Shown here: positions 44,508 to 56,277 of the stretch, one piece after another
Position numbering within the stretch: position 1 is the first letter of the stretch
How the letters are laid out: each line of letters starts with the position of its first letter
Assembly (NCBI GenBank): GCA_034766995.1
Contig: CM068322.1
Location: 34,770,439-34,834,438 of the forward strand
DNA: 64,000 nucleotides
DNA from: Acanthacorydalis orientalis
Taxonomy: Eukaryota; Arthropoda; Insecta; Megaloptera; Corydalidae
Direction of reading: 5' to 3'
Position numbers and translations under genes: made by a program
The notes under the pieces: model-generated
Told to the model about the DNA's origin: nothing
The model's database searches: none
Seen by the model: only the letters and a program-made list of their open reading frames with translations

Positions 44508-44990
44508 TAAATATGCGATAATATATTCAAAGTATAAAAAAGTATATAAAGGCTATGAAATAAATCTGATAGTTGAATAAATTGCTTAACAACTATAAAA
44601 CATCTTTGTTTAAATATCTGTAAAATGTGTTTAATTCGATGAAAATATTCAAGCATGTTTAAAAGTTTTTTTTTGTAATATTTAATATCTATGAAATTTT
44701 ATCGATTTTCAATACTAATGCATATACAGTGAGAAAAAATATTTCTTGATCTCGCATTTGTATTTTTTATACTGAATAAATAAATCTCCCCTCTTTTCGA
44801 TTACGATTCTTCTATCCATATTTCTAACAAGCGTACGTAATCGATTCATGTAACAGGATTTTTTTGTCTTCAGTATCCGATCAAGATAATTATTGTATTT
44901 CCTTCAACAGTTGACTACAATTAACTCTATGAATAAGTCCATCTGCATCTCATAAATTTGTGTTTATGATTTTGCCAACACTAGGTCAAG
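44506..44990. other. No gene seen
   Basis: AT-rich. May include decayed 3' sequence of the mariner fragment that follows on the minus strand. Confidence 0.4.
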
Positions 44991-44999
44991 CCTTGAATT

Positions 45000-45150
45000 C
45001 GATTAATCTTTCTTTTTGGATTCGTGCGGCTACATTGAAAAATGTTTTTTAAGAACAGTTTTCAGTTTAGGAAAGAGAAAAAAGTCTGCTACTGCCAGGT
45101 CAGGTGAATAGGGTGGGTGACTGATCTCAACAACACCGTGTTTCATGAGA
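45000..45150 (-). pseudogene. Mariner-like transposase fragment with third catalytic block
   Basis: Minus-strand translation gives FLMKHGVVEISHPPYSPDLA followed by VADFFLFPKLKTVLKK, the mariner HPPYSPDLAP.DFFLFPKLK block containing the third catalytic D (P changed to V). It ends near 45150, with no HDNA block before it. Only about 40 residues remain, and they differ from the family 1 and 2 sequences. Confidence 0.8.
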
Positions 45151-45259
45151 AATGACTTCACAATATGTGTATTTAAAATGCTTATTACTTTAATCATAGT
45201 TAATGCTTATAACTATGTCAAGAAATCTACAACTCTTAATAATTACGATGTCTCTATTA

Positions 45260-45818
45260 TGGTTCTAGGACAATCACCCTCTGGACAAAATCCCCCCGTC
45301 AATAACCTCCCGGACAATAACCCCCGTGTAAAAAACCTGAACATTAACCCGCCGTGTAAGAATAAAAAAATTTTTAAAGTAATTTCCCTGGAAACAAACA
45401 ATGGATACAAAAATCTATTATAATATTTATATATTTTAAAATCATTCAGTACATATTAAATTCACATTATTAACATGGTAATTCCAGTTTTTAAGATTAA
45501 TTAATATACCAGAAAATCAAAGGAATGGAAAAAGTCTGCCTTCATTCAAAACGGTCAGTATCAAGTATTAATAATATTAAACTAAAATTCCTGTTAATTT
45601 AAATTTCCTGTAAAAGATTTCAATATTTCAAATGAATCGATTTTCTCTCTGCACATCCTTAAATGTGTTTATTAGGCTTTAGTATAATTTTAAATAATAA
45701 TAATATAAAACTACATTTTCTGTTAGAGATTTCAATATTTTAAAAGTAATTAATTTTTCTTCCTCCCACTATATCTAAATTAGGAGTAAGTATAATTTTA
45801 AATATAGAGTATTTGTGA

Positions 45819-45873
<55 letters not shown>

Positions 45874-46257
45874 TATAATTATGCAAATTAAGAGTGAGTA
45901 TATTTTTAAATTTGTATCTACATTTTGTTGTCAAATATATTTTTTTAATTTTTGACAAATTAACAAATTGACAAAAATTTTGACAAATTTACTTTCAAAC
46001 ATTTATTGTTTGTTTTTATGCTTGTATTCATTGTTTGTTGTGTAAATGAAATTTTTTTAAAGAATTTTTATTCTTATACAGAGGGTTAATGTCCAGGATT
46101 TTTTTTATATGAGGGGTTAATGTCCGGGGTGTTTATTTTTTACACGGAGGGTTAATGTCTGTGTTTTTTACACGAGGGTTATTGTTCAGGGAGTTACTGA
46201 CTGGTGGTTAATGTTCGAGAGGGGGGGAGTTATCCAGGGCGTTATTGTCCAGTTACG
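45260..46257. mobile_element. Foldback element with long arms built from GGACAATAACCC repeats
   Basis: The left arm (45260-45372) holds about five tandem units of the form GGACAATAACCCCC, then GTGTAAAAAACCTGAACATTAACCC and GTGTAAGAATAAAAAAATTTTT. The right arm (about 46045-46257) is the inverted equivalent with about eight units (for example GAGGGTTAATGTCC, GAGGGTTATTGTTCAGGG). The centre is AT-rich with an imperfect internal duplication (about 45600-45690 versus 45712-45800) and a (TA)n tract. No transposase frame; superfamily not recognised. The 92-codon frame at 45145-45423 crosses the left arm and is not a gene. Confidence 0.8.
45820..45871. repeat. (TA)n microsatellite inside foldback element
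   Basis: About 25 TA units. Confidence 0.96.
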
Positions 46258-46329
46258 CTACACTATTAATTAGTTTTAAAAAATAATTCTAGACCTGGAT
46301 ATTTAATTAAAAAGTACATAATTTGATAC

Positions 46330-46330
<1 letters not shown>

Positions 46331-46381
<51 letters not shown>
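46331..46381. repeat. (TA)n microsatellite
   Basis: About 25 TA units. Confidence 0.96.
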
Positions 46382-46382
<1 letters not shown>

Positions 46383-46439
46383 TACACACATTACATATTT
46401 GCAAACATGACGTAAACAACTATCAAATGAAATTATCTA

Positions 46440-46760
46440 ACAACTAGTCTGTAACAATTACTGCAAGCAAGAGGAGAGACTGTTCAAGGTCGAATGGTCT
46501 TCCGTTCAAGCAAAGAGGACTGTTGTGTGTGTGTGTGTGTGTAAATACACACAGCAGACACGTATGTATGCATGGCCCTTATTTTGATGCGTAATTAGTG
46601 TATTCCTCAAGAGCTTTGTTTCCCTTGAAGGTTGTTTATGTCCTCATTAAAATTTACACGTAAATTGCACGTTGAGAGTTTTGTCTGGCGAGCAATAGCA
46701 GTTCAGCCGGAGCAATAGAGAAAGAGAGAGAAATACCACACAGCAGACTCGTATATAAAT
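46440..46760. other. Balanced-composition block with (TG)n
   Basis: Non-repetitive sequence (CAAGCAAGAGGAGAGACTG, TGCGTAATTAGTGTATTCC) around a TG run at 46524-46542. No coding structure. Possibly regulatory. Confidence 0.22.
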
Positions 46761-46778
46761 GTATGTATGTGTATGTGT

Positions 46779-46806
46779 ATATATATATATATTTGTGTGT
46801 GTGTAT
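46779..46806. repeat. Short (TA)n(TG)n microsatellite
   Basis: About 7 TA units, TTTG, then a TG run. Confidence 0.88.
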
Positions 46807-46979
46807 AAAAATATAAATGTATGTGGAGACTAACACACACGTGCGTTCATAGACACCACCATGACGCGGATGGAACTCATTAACAGAAATTTTCATTTTT
46901 ATTTTAGTTTCGAGTTTATCTTCGTAACAAAAACGACATTTGTTAAATAATGTTGACACAATTTTATGCGTTAATTATA

Positions 46980-47635
46980 TAAAATAACAATGGTCGTAAA
47001 TTATCATTTGAACTAAAATAATTAACTTCATGTCGTGCTTTGTGTAAACATATATTTAATTGGATCGTAAATTTACTTAGTAAAGTTTGTTTTTAATAAA
47101 ACGAGATATGTACAAGATTTGTTGCGTTTTTATATACGTCTCTGTGTGTGTGTGTAAAATCTCTATAACTAAATTAAGTAGTACAGTAATTGGATACGTT
47201 TCGTATCGAACGAGTGAACGAGGAAAAAAAATGTGCGGAAAATGTGGAACGGCTGCGAGAAAAATATATAAAAATATATGAATCAGTATACTGTGATTTA
47301 TTGTTTAAGTGTGGATCTGGAAATGTGAGCAGAATTCGGTTTTATTGAGACAGAAGAGACGTCGGCGACATAGGTTCTTATCTAGTGAAGAGAATTCTGT
47401 TTATTATTTGTTTCAATAAAGTATGCTGGGCTTTGAGAGAGACTTGTTTTAATATAAAAATGAATCTGATTTTATAAAATAGCTCTAAAATGAGTTCATT
47501 GTCTTATTTAATAATTAAATGGAATAGAAGAACAATTACTGATGAATCCTTTTATACAAAATAAATCAGACTTTTTAAAATGAATCAAAATGAAGATTCG
47601 CTTTTTTTTCTCAAAAATAGATTTTACATCACCTC
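46980..47635. other. No gene seen
   Basis: AT-rich. The 64-codon frame at 47087-47281 has no recognised domain. Confidence 0.5.
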
Positions 47636-47639
47636 ATCA

Positions 47640-47730
47640 ACTTTTTTACAGTTTGTGGAGTTCGAATACAGATAAGCAATATTCAACAATCACCAGTAAT
47701 CAATTATTAAACGAACGTGATCACAGAATG
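47640..47730 (-). repeat. R1 dispersed repeat, partial copy
   Basis: CAGTTTGTGGAGTTCGAATACAG and CAACAATCACCAGTAATCAATTATTAAACG resemble R1 blocks. A plus-oriented copy follows at 47822. Confidence 0.45.
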
Positions 47731-47821
47731 GCTTATAAGATATGTATAAGATTTGTGATAGTGAATTTAGACACAAATAGAAAATGTATCAACAATTGTC
47801 CAACAAGTTTAATTTGGAAAC

Positions 47822-47945
47822 TACTTAAATTCACTTTCATAAATTGATTTACACTCCTCCCACACCACGAATAGAGTTCTGATCAAAATGCTCAACAGTT
47901 GCTCAATTTTTAAGCCAGTTTTACATTTTTCCACATCATTCACTA
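47822..47945 (+). repeat. R1 dispersed repeat copy
   Basis: TAAATTCACTTTCATAAATTGATTTACACTCCTCCCACACCACGAATAGAGTTCTGATCAAAATGCTCAACAGTTGCTCAA. Confidence 0.65.
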
Positions 47946-48249
47946 AACAGACATTTTTTAAAAGATCAAACACTTTTTCATAGTTTACAAAAATTATATT
48001 AAAAACATCAACGGCTTATTATCGTCTAAACTCTTTTCTATTCAGGTTTCTTATCATTTGTACATTGTCTTAGAGGCTAAATCTTAAAATTCAGGGCAAG
48101 TGTTCAAATGAACCGTACTTTTATTTTGTATTTGTGTTCGGGCACCAATACCCTTGGTTATCGAGCGTTCTTAAGCCTCAAATAACTAACCAACATTACA
48201 ATAAAAACATCTTATCGATTCGATTGAACAAAATAAAATATAATTCGAA

Positions 48250-48355
48250 TTCTGTGATTTTTTTTCACTTCAGAAACCATAAACAAATTTCCAATCAAAT
48301 ATGTTCAATGAATGATTCTTGATCGTTTTTGATTGTTACTTGTTTGGCTGATTGA
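48250..48355 (+). repeat. R1 dispersed repeat copy
   Basis: TTTTTTTCACTTCAGAAACCATAAACAAATTTCCAATCAAATATGTTCAATGAATGATTCTTGATCGTTTTTGATTGTTACTTG. Confidence 0.68.
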
Positions 48356-49015
48356 TTTCTAAAAGAAATAACGTAGCCACAATGACAGAATTGTATTGTA
48401 TTTCATCTTTTATCTGTGTATCTGATAAAATTTCAATGTCCATTACATATTTTATCAATCATTAATTGCTTTCGGAATGGTGTAAATTTTACTTCCGGAG
48501 AACGTGCGAGACTAGAAATGTTATGAACCGCTGTCATAGATGTATATTTTTCCATTTATAATTTTCTTACATGCTTTTAAATACTTGTAAAATCGGTTTT
48601 AATATTATTTTAAGTATTCAATCTGATAAATAAACGACGGTGTTGTAAATAAATCACGTTTGGTCGTGTGAAACAACAATGCCATAAATATTCAAAATTA
48701 ATATCGTGTACGATAACTGAAATTGTTCAGAACTGACAATCTTTTATATCGTTTCTCAGAACGCCTACACACGAAAAGACAAAACAAGAAGAATAAAATC
48801 GAATACAGTCTTTTAAAAACCCATAGACAAACAATAGAGATTCGGTTCTTTTTTTTTTTAAAAAAAATACCTTTCAAGTCACTGCATATTATCGACCCGC
48901 CCGTAACATTACTATTTGATTTTCCAGTAATATTCTTTATCGCCCGATCGAATTGATCAAATTACACGTATCAAGTCCGGCCTGAAAAAAAAACTCGAAT
49001 AATATATTTACAACT
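48356..49015. other. No gene seen
   Basis: AT-rich. Confidence 0.5.
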
Positions 49016-49019
49016 CGTA

Positions 49020-49420
49020 CGTGCACAGGTACGGCGTGCACGTTTCAACTGCGAAAACGATTCCGCACACAACAGAAATGGCGCGGAGTGAGGCGCGCGA
49101 ATGTATCGCGACAGTGTCCCACGCGAGCCGAACCCGCAACCAATCGATTCTGCGTGTCAGTTTTATCCAAGTCGGGTTACGTTCGCCGGCGGGCCCGTTC
49201 GTAGGTGGGCGCCGGCTTATATTGGCAGGTGGGCGTACAGGTGGTTGTGGTCCGCGTCGTGTTCATAATTTAATTAAACGTGAGCGGCCGTCAATCAGTC
49301 GACGGATAAGTGAATCGGGCGATCATCTACCGCGCCACACACCGTCGCAATCAACGGCCGTCGGATTGACTCGTTTCATGTACACGTACTGGTCTCCTGT
49401 TCCTGCAGACGTGCCGTGTG
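49020..49420. other. GC-rich island with open frame of unknown meaning
   Basis: The strongest composition change in the right half: CpG-dense from 49020 to about 49390 (GAGGCGCGCGAATG, GCCGGCGGGCCCGTTCG, GTGGGCGCCGGC). A 163-codon frame spans it (49021-49512) from a non-ATG start, but it has no recognised domain and ends in the adjacent CA repeat. GC-rich DNA gives such frames by chance. It could be a promoter, CpG island or untranslated exon. Confidence 0.35.
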
Positions 49421-49437
49421 CCATCATCGTCATCATC

Positions 49438-49476
49438 GATACACACACACACACACATACGTACACACACACCCAC
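49438..49476. repeat. (CA)n microsatellite
   Basis: Two CA runs separated by TACGTA. Confidence 0.93.
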
Positions 49477-49559
49477 GTGCAGACCGATACCGGACGAACG
49501 GGTCTGTTTTGACTGGAATGCAATCTGTTATCGATAATGCAGTTTCGCTTCCCCCTTCA

Positions 49560-50085
49560 TTTGAACTTCTAATCGATACAAGAACCACTTCTCATTCAGT
49601 GCCTATGTAATTTTCGACGATTTACCGACTATATTTTCAAAAAATACTTTAGATACATTTTCACAAATGAATTCTCTCTTGAGCCCATAAACTATAATTT
49701 TTTTTATCATTGACTACAGCCTTTCAATTCATGTAAAACATTCTTTTTCTTCCTCTTATGTTAAACTACATATACTTTATAATGAAACACAAAAAAGTAT
49801 GAAGTTATCTTTATTTTCTTAACAAAAATATGTTAAATTGAATAAATGGCTCCAAAAATGCATATTTTTAAAGGTATTTTTGGCTATATAAAAAACTTGA
49901 AAGGTAATAAAAGGGTTAAGAAATCGATTCAAGATCGTGGACGTGTAATCATGAGTCGATATATAAATTCCATGTTACATTATTTTTAAAATCCATAACA
50001 TGACTATTTATTATTTTTAACATTTGAAATTCACTAATCTAATTAGCCACAATATCTAGTTAGATGAATAAATTATTTTCGTAGA
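49560..50085. other. No gene seen
   Basis: AT-rich. AAAAGGGTTAAG at 49911 resembles an inverted piggyBac-type terminus, but no partner was found. Confidence 0.4.
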
Positions 50086-50089
50086 TATT

Positions 50090-50322
50090 TTTTTCAAATG
50101 CAATGCGAAAAGTATGCAACATCTAATTTGCTGCTTTTCGAACGCCATCAGCAGGTTCACTACTGCTTTGTGAGGTTATGCCAACCGCTTGGCTAATATA
50201 TAGTGTTTTTAAAAGTTGAGATTGGCACTTGAAGATCCTAAAACGACGAGAAAATATTTTAGTTCAAAACAGAGTTATGATTGCTTCAATTAAAAGGCAC
50301 TGAATTAATTGTTAAACCTAAT
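50090..50322 (-). mobile_element. Mariner family 1, 5' half
   Basis: The terminus ends GAATTAATTGTTAAACCTAA at 50322. The leader CACTACTGCTTTGTGAGGTTATGCCAACC and the N-terminal remnant reach 50090, where homology to the copy at 3065 stops; its 3' half is missing here. Confidence 0.82.
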
Positions 50323-50847
50323 AAATTGACTGATTCATGTGAAAATTTAAAAGCTTCATATAACAAAAAATATCTCAATCTCTTGTCTATATATTTAAAT
50401 CGCATAGGGATGAAATTCCTATCACAGGATGTACTTAAAATAACTTCATACAGAAAATGGTAAAAAGTAGCCTTAAGAACAAGAAATATCTTAAAATCTA
50501 GATACACAGATATGAAACAAATCTCGATTGGAGAGTTGAGAAATGAATATCGATTTTACATTCTTGAACAATTGGTGAAAGTGTTATATGTTTTTGCTAT
50601 AAATTTAGTCGAAAACATTGAATTTATTTATTATTTCATCGGTCTGTAGTTTGTATAATACATTTAGATTCAAATCAATGTCATTTTTATTACAGGACGA
50701 TATTACTATTATAGGATGAACTTAATTAAAGAACAACTTCATAGTTTTGAAAAAATGAATGTGTACTAATAATTAAAATAGATTTTTTTAAAAAAAAATG
50801 GTTTAGTGAGTTTTTTATTGTACTGTTCTTTTCAATGTCTGTTATTT
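50090..50847 (-). repeat. Interspersed inverted duplication, copy E
   Basis: Approximate reverse complement of 2534-3295. It includes the 5' part of mariner family 1 (50090-50322) and about 520 bp of flank. The outer edge at 50847 joins another family 1 terminus. Confidence 0.85.
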
Positions 50848-50852
50848 AATTT

Positions 50853-50931
50853 AAAATAGAGTAGATATAAAATATTTTAATTTAAAATAGAGTTAATCTT
50901 AAAGGAACCGAATTAATTTGTACACCTGATA
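50853..50931 (-). mobile_element. Mariner family 1, 5' terminus fragment
   Basis: Minus strand: TCAGGTGTACAAATTAATTCGGTTCCTTTAAGATTAACTCTATTTTAAATTAAAATATTTT. Only the terminal repeat and leader remain, ending at the edge of the inverted duplication. Confidence 0.78.
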
Positions 50932-51039
50932 ATGTACACACACATTTAACTGTTCGATATATCTGATAGACCGGCAACTGAAAACCTATTATTAAAAAAA
51001 ATAGCACAAGCGCACACAGCTAAATTACAGCCACACTTT

Positions 51040-51140
51040 TATGTTTTTCCCAAGGAGAGCACGCGGAGACCACAACTGAAAAAGACGTGCTTTCAGTCGA
51101 CGTTCCGACGACGACGACGATTCCGACAACCGCACCGAAC
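51040..51140. other. GC-richer block with (GAC)n
   Basis: CGACGTTCCGACGACGACGACGATTCCGACAACCGCACCG, of unknown role. Confidence 0.25.
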
Positions 51141-51427
51141 TAACATTACAATAACTTTCTTTCATCTATATTATTCCTTTTAAAAAATATATCAATTACA
51201 AGAAAACCAATTCAATTGAAAACACGATCAAAATGCCGAGCAGTCTGTCGAGCGGGTGCCGTTTCGGTAGTACGAGCGCAGGGGTGTATAAAGAAAGAAA
51301 CTTATTTGTATTACGAGCGGGGATCATCATTTCTCTTGGAATGAACATCAAGCACACCTCCGTTTATTCCTGTACCCCGCACGCCACGACAATCAATAGA
51401 CGTCTCGACAGCATAAGGTTGCAAGGA

Positions 51428-51541
51428 ACAGCGCGAGATGGTGTTTGTGTGTGTGAGAGAGAATCTGGATGTATATGCACACACACACACATACTTATAT
51501 ATATATATATATATACATATGTATGTATACTGAGTGTGAGT
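51428..51541. repeat. Cluster of (TG)n, (CA)n and (TA)n microsatellites
   Basis: TG/GA run at 51442-51465, CA run at 51478-51491, TA run at 51497-51515, then TATGTATGTATA. Confidence 0.9.
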
Positions 51542-51559
51542 ATGTGTGTGTCGGTCGAA

Positions 51560-51800
51560 GTGGAAAGGAAGGCGAACAAGTAGAAGACTTCCCGGCGCTG
51601 CTACCGTCGCGGGTAGGGACCAATTACATGCCCACTTTACTTGTAACACCGTTTGCATACATTTCAATACCACGCCATTAGAACTGAAGAAGTGTGGATG
51701 TACATGGGCGTTGAATGTGAACGGTCGGGGGAAGTTAATGAATCCGATCGGAATTTATCGGCGGGTTAATTATGAATTACACGTGGTTATTTTTCTGTGT
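51560..51800. other. Balanced, non-repetitive block; possible regulatory element
   Basis: A long, homopolymer-poor sequence rich in unique words (CCCGGCGCTGCTACCGTCGCGGGTAGGG, GGCGGGTTAATTATGAATTACACG). Overlapping frames have no known domain. TAATTATGAATTA resembles paired homeodomain cores. Confidence 0.28.
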
Positions 51801-53430
51801 AGAGATTAAACAGTTCACAGAGTGATTAGGAACGAACGACGGTGTAAATTAAACTGTTAGTCTATACAAGAGCTGAAGTGTTAAAGAATAAACTCCGAAC
51901 GGATATGATTTTATTGAAAGAAAATGTCTAACTCAACGAGTTACAATTTTAAATCGTTTTTTTTATTAGAAGATTTATAGTTGAATGCATTATAAATTTA
52001 TATATATATTATGAATAATATTAATCAATAATATTTAATTCCATGTCAATTTTTAGTTGAGTATGTATTTATGTCATAATGATGGCACTGAGGCTCTAAA
52101 TTCACTTCCATAAATGACTTGTTTACTCACAGTGTTAACCGTGGAAAACATTGAACATCATTCATTATATCCTGAACGTTCGAAAAAAAAATTGAACGAA
52201 TATGATTTCTTGAAAAGAAATTACCTTAAGCTATTTTCTAAATTGATAAAAATATAGTCATACATAATCTGTCCACTCAGTCCGCAGATTAATAATATGT
52301 CTGATTTGTTCATAATTTTTGATATCAAAAATCAATTTTCAATTCAAACATTTCATAGTTTGTGGACCGAGTGGATTTTTTATAAATATTTTCGTGTGTA
52401 TTTAGATAATTGTTTAAATGAAACCATATTCGTTCGATTTTGAGAATGTGTGTAGAGAAATGGTCGATAATTTCTACAAATTAACAGAAAAATAAAATAT
52501 ATAAAAGGGGAATTAGGACCGCATGATCTTGTCTACGACATAACAATACATTTAATTAAAAATCGACAGAGAATAAAATATTATTTATTAGTATAGTTTA
52601 AAATGTGTATATGCATATTTATACATTTTATAATAAAGATATCTTTTGATTAAAAAAATGCGTCTTAAAGATTTATAAATATAACAATCCAAGACGGTTT
52701 TTTATAAGTCACACCGAAAATGTTACAATTGCATTAAAAACGCACATGCACAGCAATCAAAAAAAAAAGATTTATAGAACATTTTCAAGCAGAACATTTT
52801 TTTACGGTGTGTGGCGTGAAAAAATAATACATTTATGAAAGTTGTTTTGTTTTTTTGACAGATTTCATGGTACTTATGAAATATTTTATTGTTGAAATTA
52901 ATTTAAGAAATATATTTTCATCATAAGAAATGTCGAGAAAAACAATGGATCCACTGAAATAGAATTTATGGAATTTTTAGGTTGAATAAAAGTGTAATTA
53001 CATTTTTACAGCTAAAAATTGAATAACATGAAGGGAAAAAATTAAAGAATTGATCGTCGAATGAATGAATAAACAAATATTTCATGTTTTAAGATACTAT
53101 GATTATAGGTTTAAATTCCTGTTAACAGACAACATGTCTGATCGATTAAAACCCAGATTGAGTAAAACAACACAGTACGAACCGAACCGTTGAAAAACTG
53201 ACCCTCGACAAACCACTGTATCGATGCCCATGCGAAAGAAGAAAAAAAGAACACTCCAAGATAGACGAGAAAGCACGTGCGAAACGCCGTGGCAGCAGTG
53301 CAGAGTGAGAATCAGTCGACGCAAGAAGTATGAACAGTAAATTTAAACTTTTACTTTACGTTTTGAATTCGTTGTACAGTCGACTAGAAGGTACGTAACT
53401 AACTTACTCAAATATTGTGCTTCTATTGTT
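51801..53430. other. AT-rich stretch, no gene seen
   Basis: Weak R1-like blocks at about 52090-52180 (+), 52345-52400 (-) and 52780-52840 (-). No coding sequence recognised. Confidence 0.5.
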
Positions 53431-53583
53431 GAGTTTTCTGGTCGGGAACGAGGGGAGACGCGGCCGCCGCTATAACACTTTTTCTTCGCTCGATGCTTAA
53501 TGCAAGAGGGGATAATTCGCAGAGTGTTTATTGTACAGACGTACGGCCGATGGTATCAATTATGGAACGGAATGAATCTGTTG

Positions 53584-53588
<5 letters not shown>

Positions 53589-53651
<63 letters not shown>
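53589..53651. repeat. (TA)n microsatellite
   Basis: About 31 TA units. The three frames crossing it are artefacts. Confidence 0.97.
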
Positions 53652-53653
<2 letters not shown>

Positions 53654-54018
53654 CGATGTACACTCTTTTTCTGGGACTTGCGTACAGGTGGGACGGACTG
53701 ATACCTGTTTGTGTGGTCGTGCAGCGCGGGGATTAGAAGAATGATATTTGGCAGGTTTTCTTTCATTTATGTTTCGTTTCTCGAATAGTATTTTATTAAC
53801 TCACTCTCTCGCATTTTTATTTAGAATTCGAGTACGGAAAACTTTGTAAGAGAGTCATTACATCGGTAAAAAATGAATAGTTCACAGACACAGATACGAA
53901 ACTTGTAAACTTTTCAAGTTTAATAAAAGTTTATCGTATCAATCATATAAATTATACGGTTAATTCAGTTATTTTTTTTTGTTCGACAACAATTCGATTC
54001 AGTAATATAAAAATAACA

Positions 54019-54082
<64 letters not shown>

Positions 54083-54088
54083 ATACGA

Positions 54089-54123
<35 letters not shown>
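54019..54123. repeat. Compound (TA)n(TG)n(TA)n microsatellite
   Basis: TA run, GTGTGTGTGTGTATACGAG, then a second TA run. Confidence 0.96.
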
Positions 54124-54128
<5 letters not shown>

Positions 54129-54299
54129 GTATGTGTGATTGTTAAAAAGAGTAAATTCAAATTCCATCCTATAAACAAAAATATCTGATACTATTAAATA
54201 TTTGAGAGTTAGAATAACAGGTATATAAACGATAATCATTATCCACAGGTGTGTACAAACGTTTTAGTCGTTCGAAAACTGATGATTTGTGAGCATGAT

Positions 54300-55085
54300 T
54301 GAATGTAAACTCCATAGTGGATGCAGCAGAAACTCGTGGAATAATTGACAGTTGATAGAACAACAGTTTCGAAACGGGTTGGGAAAAATTCAGAAGCTTG
54401 AAGCGTGACTAATACATAGATCCTCCGAAAACAGCATTGCTCGTCGGCTAAAAACATAAATTTAGTTGCTTTCCAGATAAAAACAGATTGTGTATTACAT
54501 TCCCAAGCGTACATATTCATGGATAGAACCCGGTCAGTTATCGAAATAGAAGACAAAATCGAACATCCGTGTCAAAAAGATCTTTCTTTGCACGTGATGC
54601 GACATGAACGGTGTACAGTTTTACAAACTACTCCAATGTGGTGAAACGGTTACTGTCGAATATTATGGTCATCGATTGAATCATTTAGTCGACTAAATGA
54701 TACAAAATAGACCGCTTTACTGAACAAGGAAAGCTGAAGGTCATTCTTTTGCATGACAACGTTAGGCCGCATATTTCTCTTAAGTTACTCCTCATCAAAC
54801 CATCTTTAACTTATATTATAAAGTTTTCCCACACGCAGCGTATTCTCACTCGATTTGACCAATTTCGGATTCTTATTTATTCCACTCGATGCAGAACTGT
54901 TTAGCTGAAGAGCGCTCTCTAGATGTGACTGGGATACGAAAATGGAACAACGATTCCATTACCATTAAATCCGATGTCTTTTTTTCCTTGCAAATAAATC
55001 GCAAAGTAACCAGAGGAATGGCAGAAAGTCATAAAAAAGAAGACAAATATTTTGATAATTGAACTGTATTTTGTATATCATGGAA
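54300..55085 (+). pseudogene. Decayed mariner transposase relic
   Basis: Plus-strand blocks, across several frameshifts and stops, run in the order of a mariner transposase: GLGKIQKLEA (after the helix-turn-helix, about 54377), YIPKRTYSWIEPGQLSK (about 54500), CTWCDMNGVQFYKLLQCGET (about 54590), LLHDNVRPHISL (second catalytic D, about 54750), a FDQFRIL/IPLDAELFS-type third block (about 54850), and PEEWQKVIKKKTNI at the end (about 55010). Terminal repeats were not identified with confidence. A perfect 22-bp palindrome (54680-54701) interrupts the segment before LLHDN. Inactive. Confidence 0.82.
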
Positions 55086-55089
55086 ATAA

Positions 55090-55735
55090 AACGAAAACTT
55101 GCCAAAACAGGACATAAATTTTGCACACACCCGTGATAAATTCATTTTCACAAATAGCTATTCGGTCGATTCTCAAACACAGAAGAATTGTTTGTAAATA
55201 TTCTATAATTTCAGCCGGCGTCTGTACTTATTCCGATCGAAACTCCATCATTTTTAGAACGCTAATCGATAAAACAACCTATACCTTGATTTTCTCGATC
55301 TTGATATACTTTTTTTAAGTATCTTATCGATCAGACAACTGCTCAGTCGTCATCGAAACTGATACAATGATGATTTTGACAATCGATATTCGAAAATCGA
55401 ACAAATAGCACTAGATACCTCGATATGTGAAACCGAAGAAGTAACAAATAACTAATAGCAATAACAATAATGAAGGAACCAGCGATAATAGAAAATAAAA
55501 GTATTTTTTTTCCCTAAACGACCGGCTATTATATAATCTGATAAACATTTCGTGTTCGTTTCTTTCCCTTTGAGTACAAAAAATATTTTAAATAATATTG
55601 CAATAACATATATTCAGAAAGAGATTAATATGGTAATAATTTTGCTTTGCATGCCGAGACGGTTTGTTCAAAGAAAACAATATATTTTTTTAATTTATTC
55701 ACGTCCACATACACATTCATAATATATACCTACAT
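55090..55735. other. No gene seen
   Basis: AT-rich. CGTCATCGAAACTGATAC at 55348 resembles the R1 head. Confidence 0.45.
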
Positions 55736-55736
55736 A

Positions 55737-55747
55737 CACACACACAC

Positions 55748-55798
<51 letters not shown>
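55737..55798. repeat. (CA)n(TA)n microsatellite
   Basis: CA run followed by about 24 TA units. Confidence 0.96.
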
Positions 55799-55799
<1 letters not shown>

Positions 55800-55801
<2 letters not shown>

Positions 55802-56275
55802 GCATGGGAATGGTAAATTTATTAGTTACATTTAATTAAAGTAATGGTTGAAATTAAGTAGGGTAATGGAATAATGAGTAAAATTAAAATCTAGATAATG
55901 TAAATAAAATGTAAAAACAGCCTGTAATATATACATATATATATGTATGTATATTTGTGAAGATAAAAGTCATTTTAATTACATAATTTTTTAACTAAAA
56001 ATGTGTGAATGAATTCTGAGTAAACAGCAAGGGTATATATATATTTTTAAAAATTAATTATGGGCTTATTTAGTAATTACTTTTGGAAATATCTGACTAT
56101 GTTGATATATGAAATAGTTGAGAACATAATTAATTTTTTTATGTATTTTCTACAACTACGTTTAGTGTTCATTGATAAGTAATTAATTAAGGATTCACTG
56201 CTAATTATACGCCTCTTCTATGATTTTTCATTTTGTATGATTGAATACTTTTCTTTTCCACTGATTTCTAATATT
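55800..56275. other. No gene seen
   Basis: AT-rich. May include the decayed end of the retrotransposon fragment on the minus strand. Confidence 0.4.
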
Positions 56276-56277
56276 TT

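Noticed and set aside
45145..45423. 92-codon frame with Asn-Pro-rich repeats
   Set aside because: The repeats are the GGACAATAACCC units in the arm of the foldback element.
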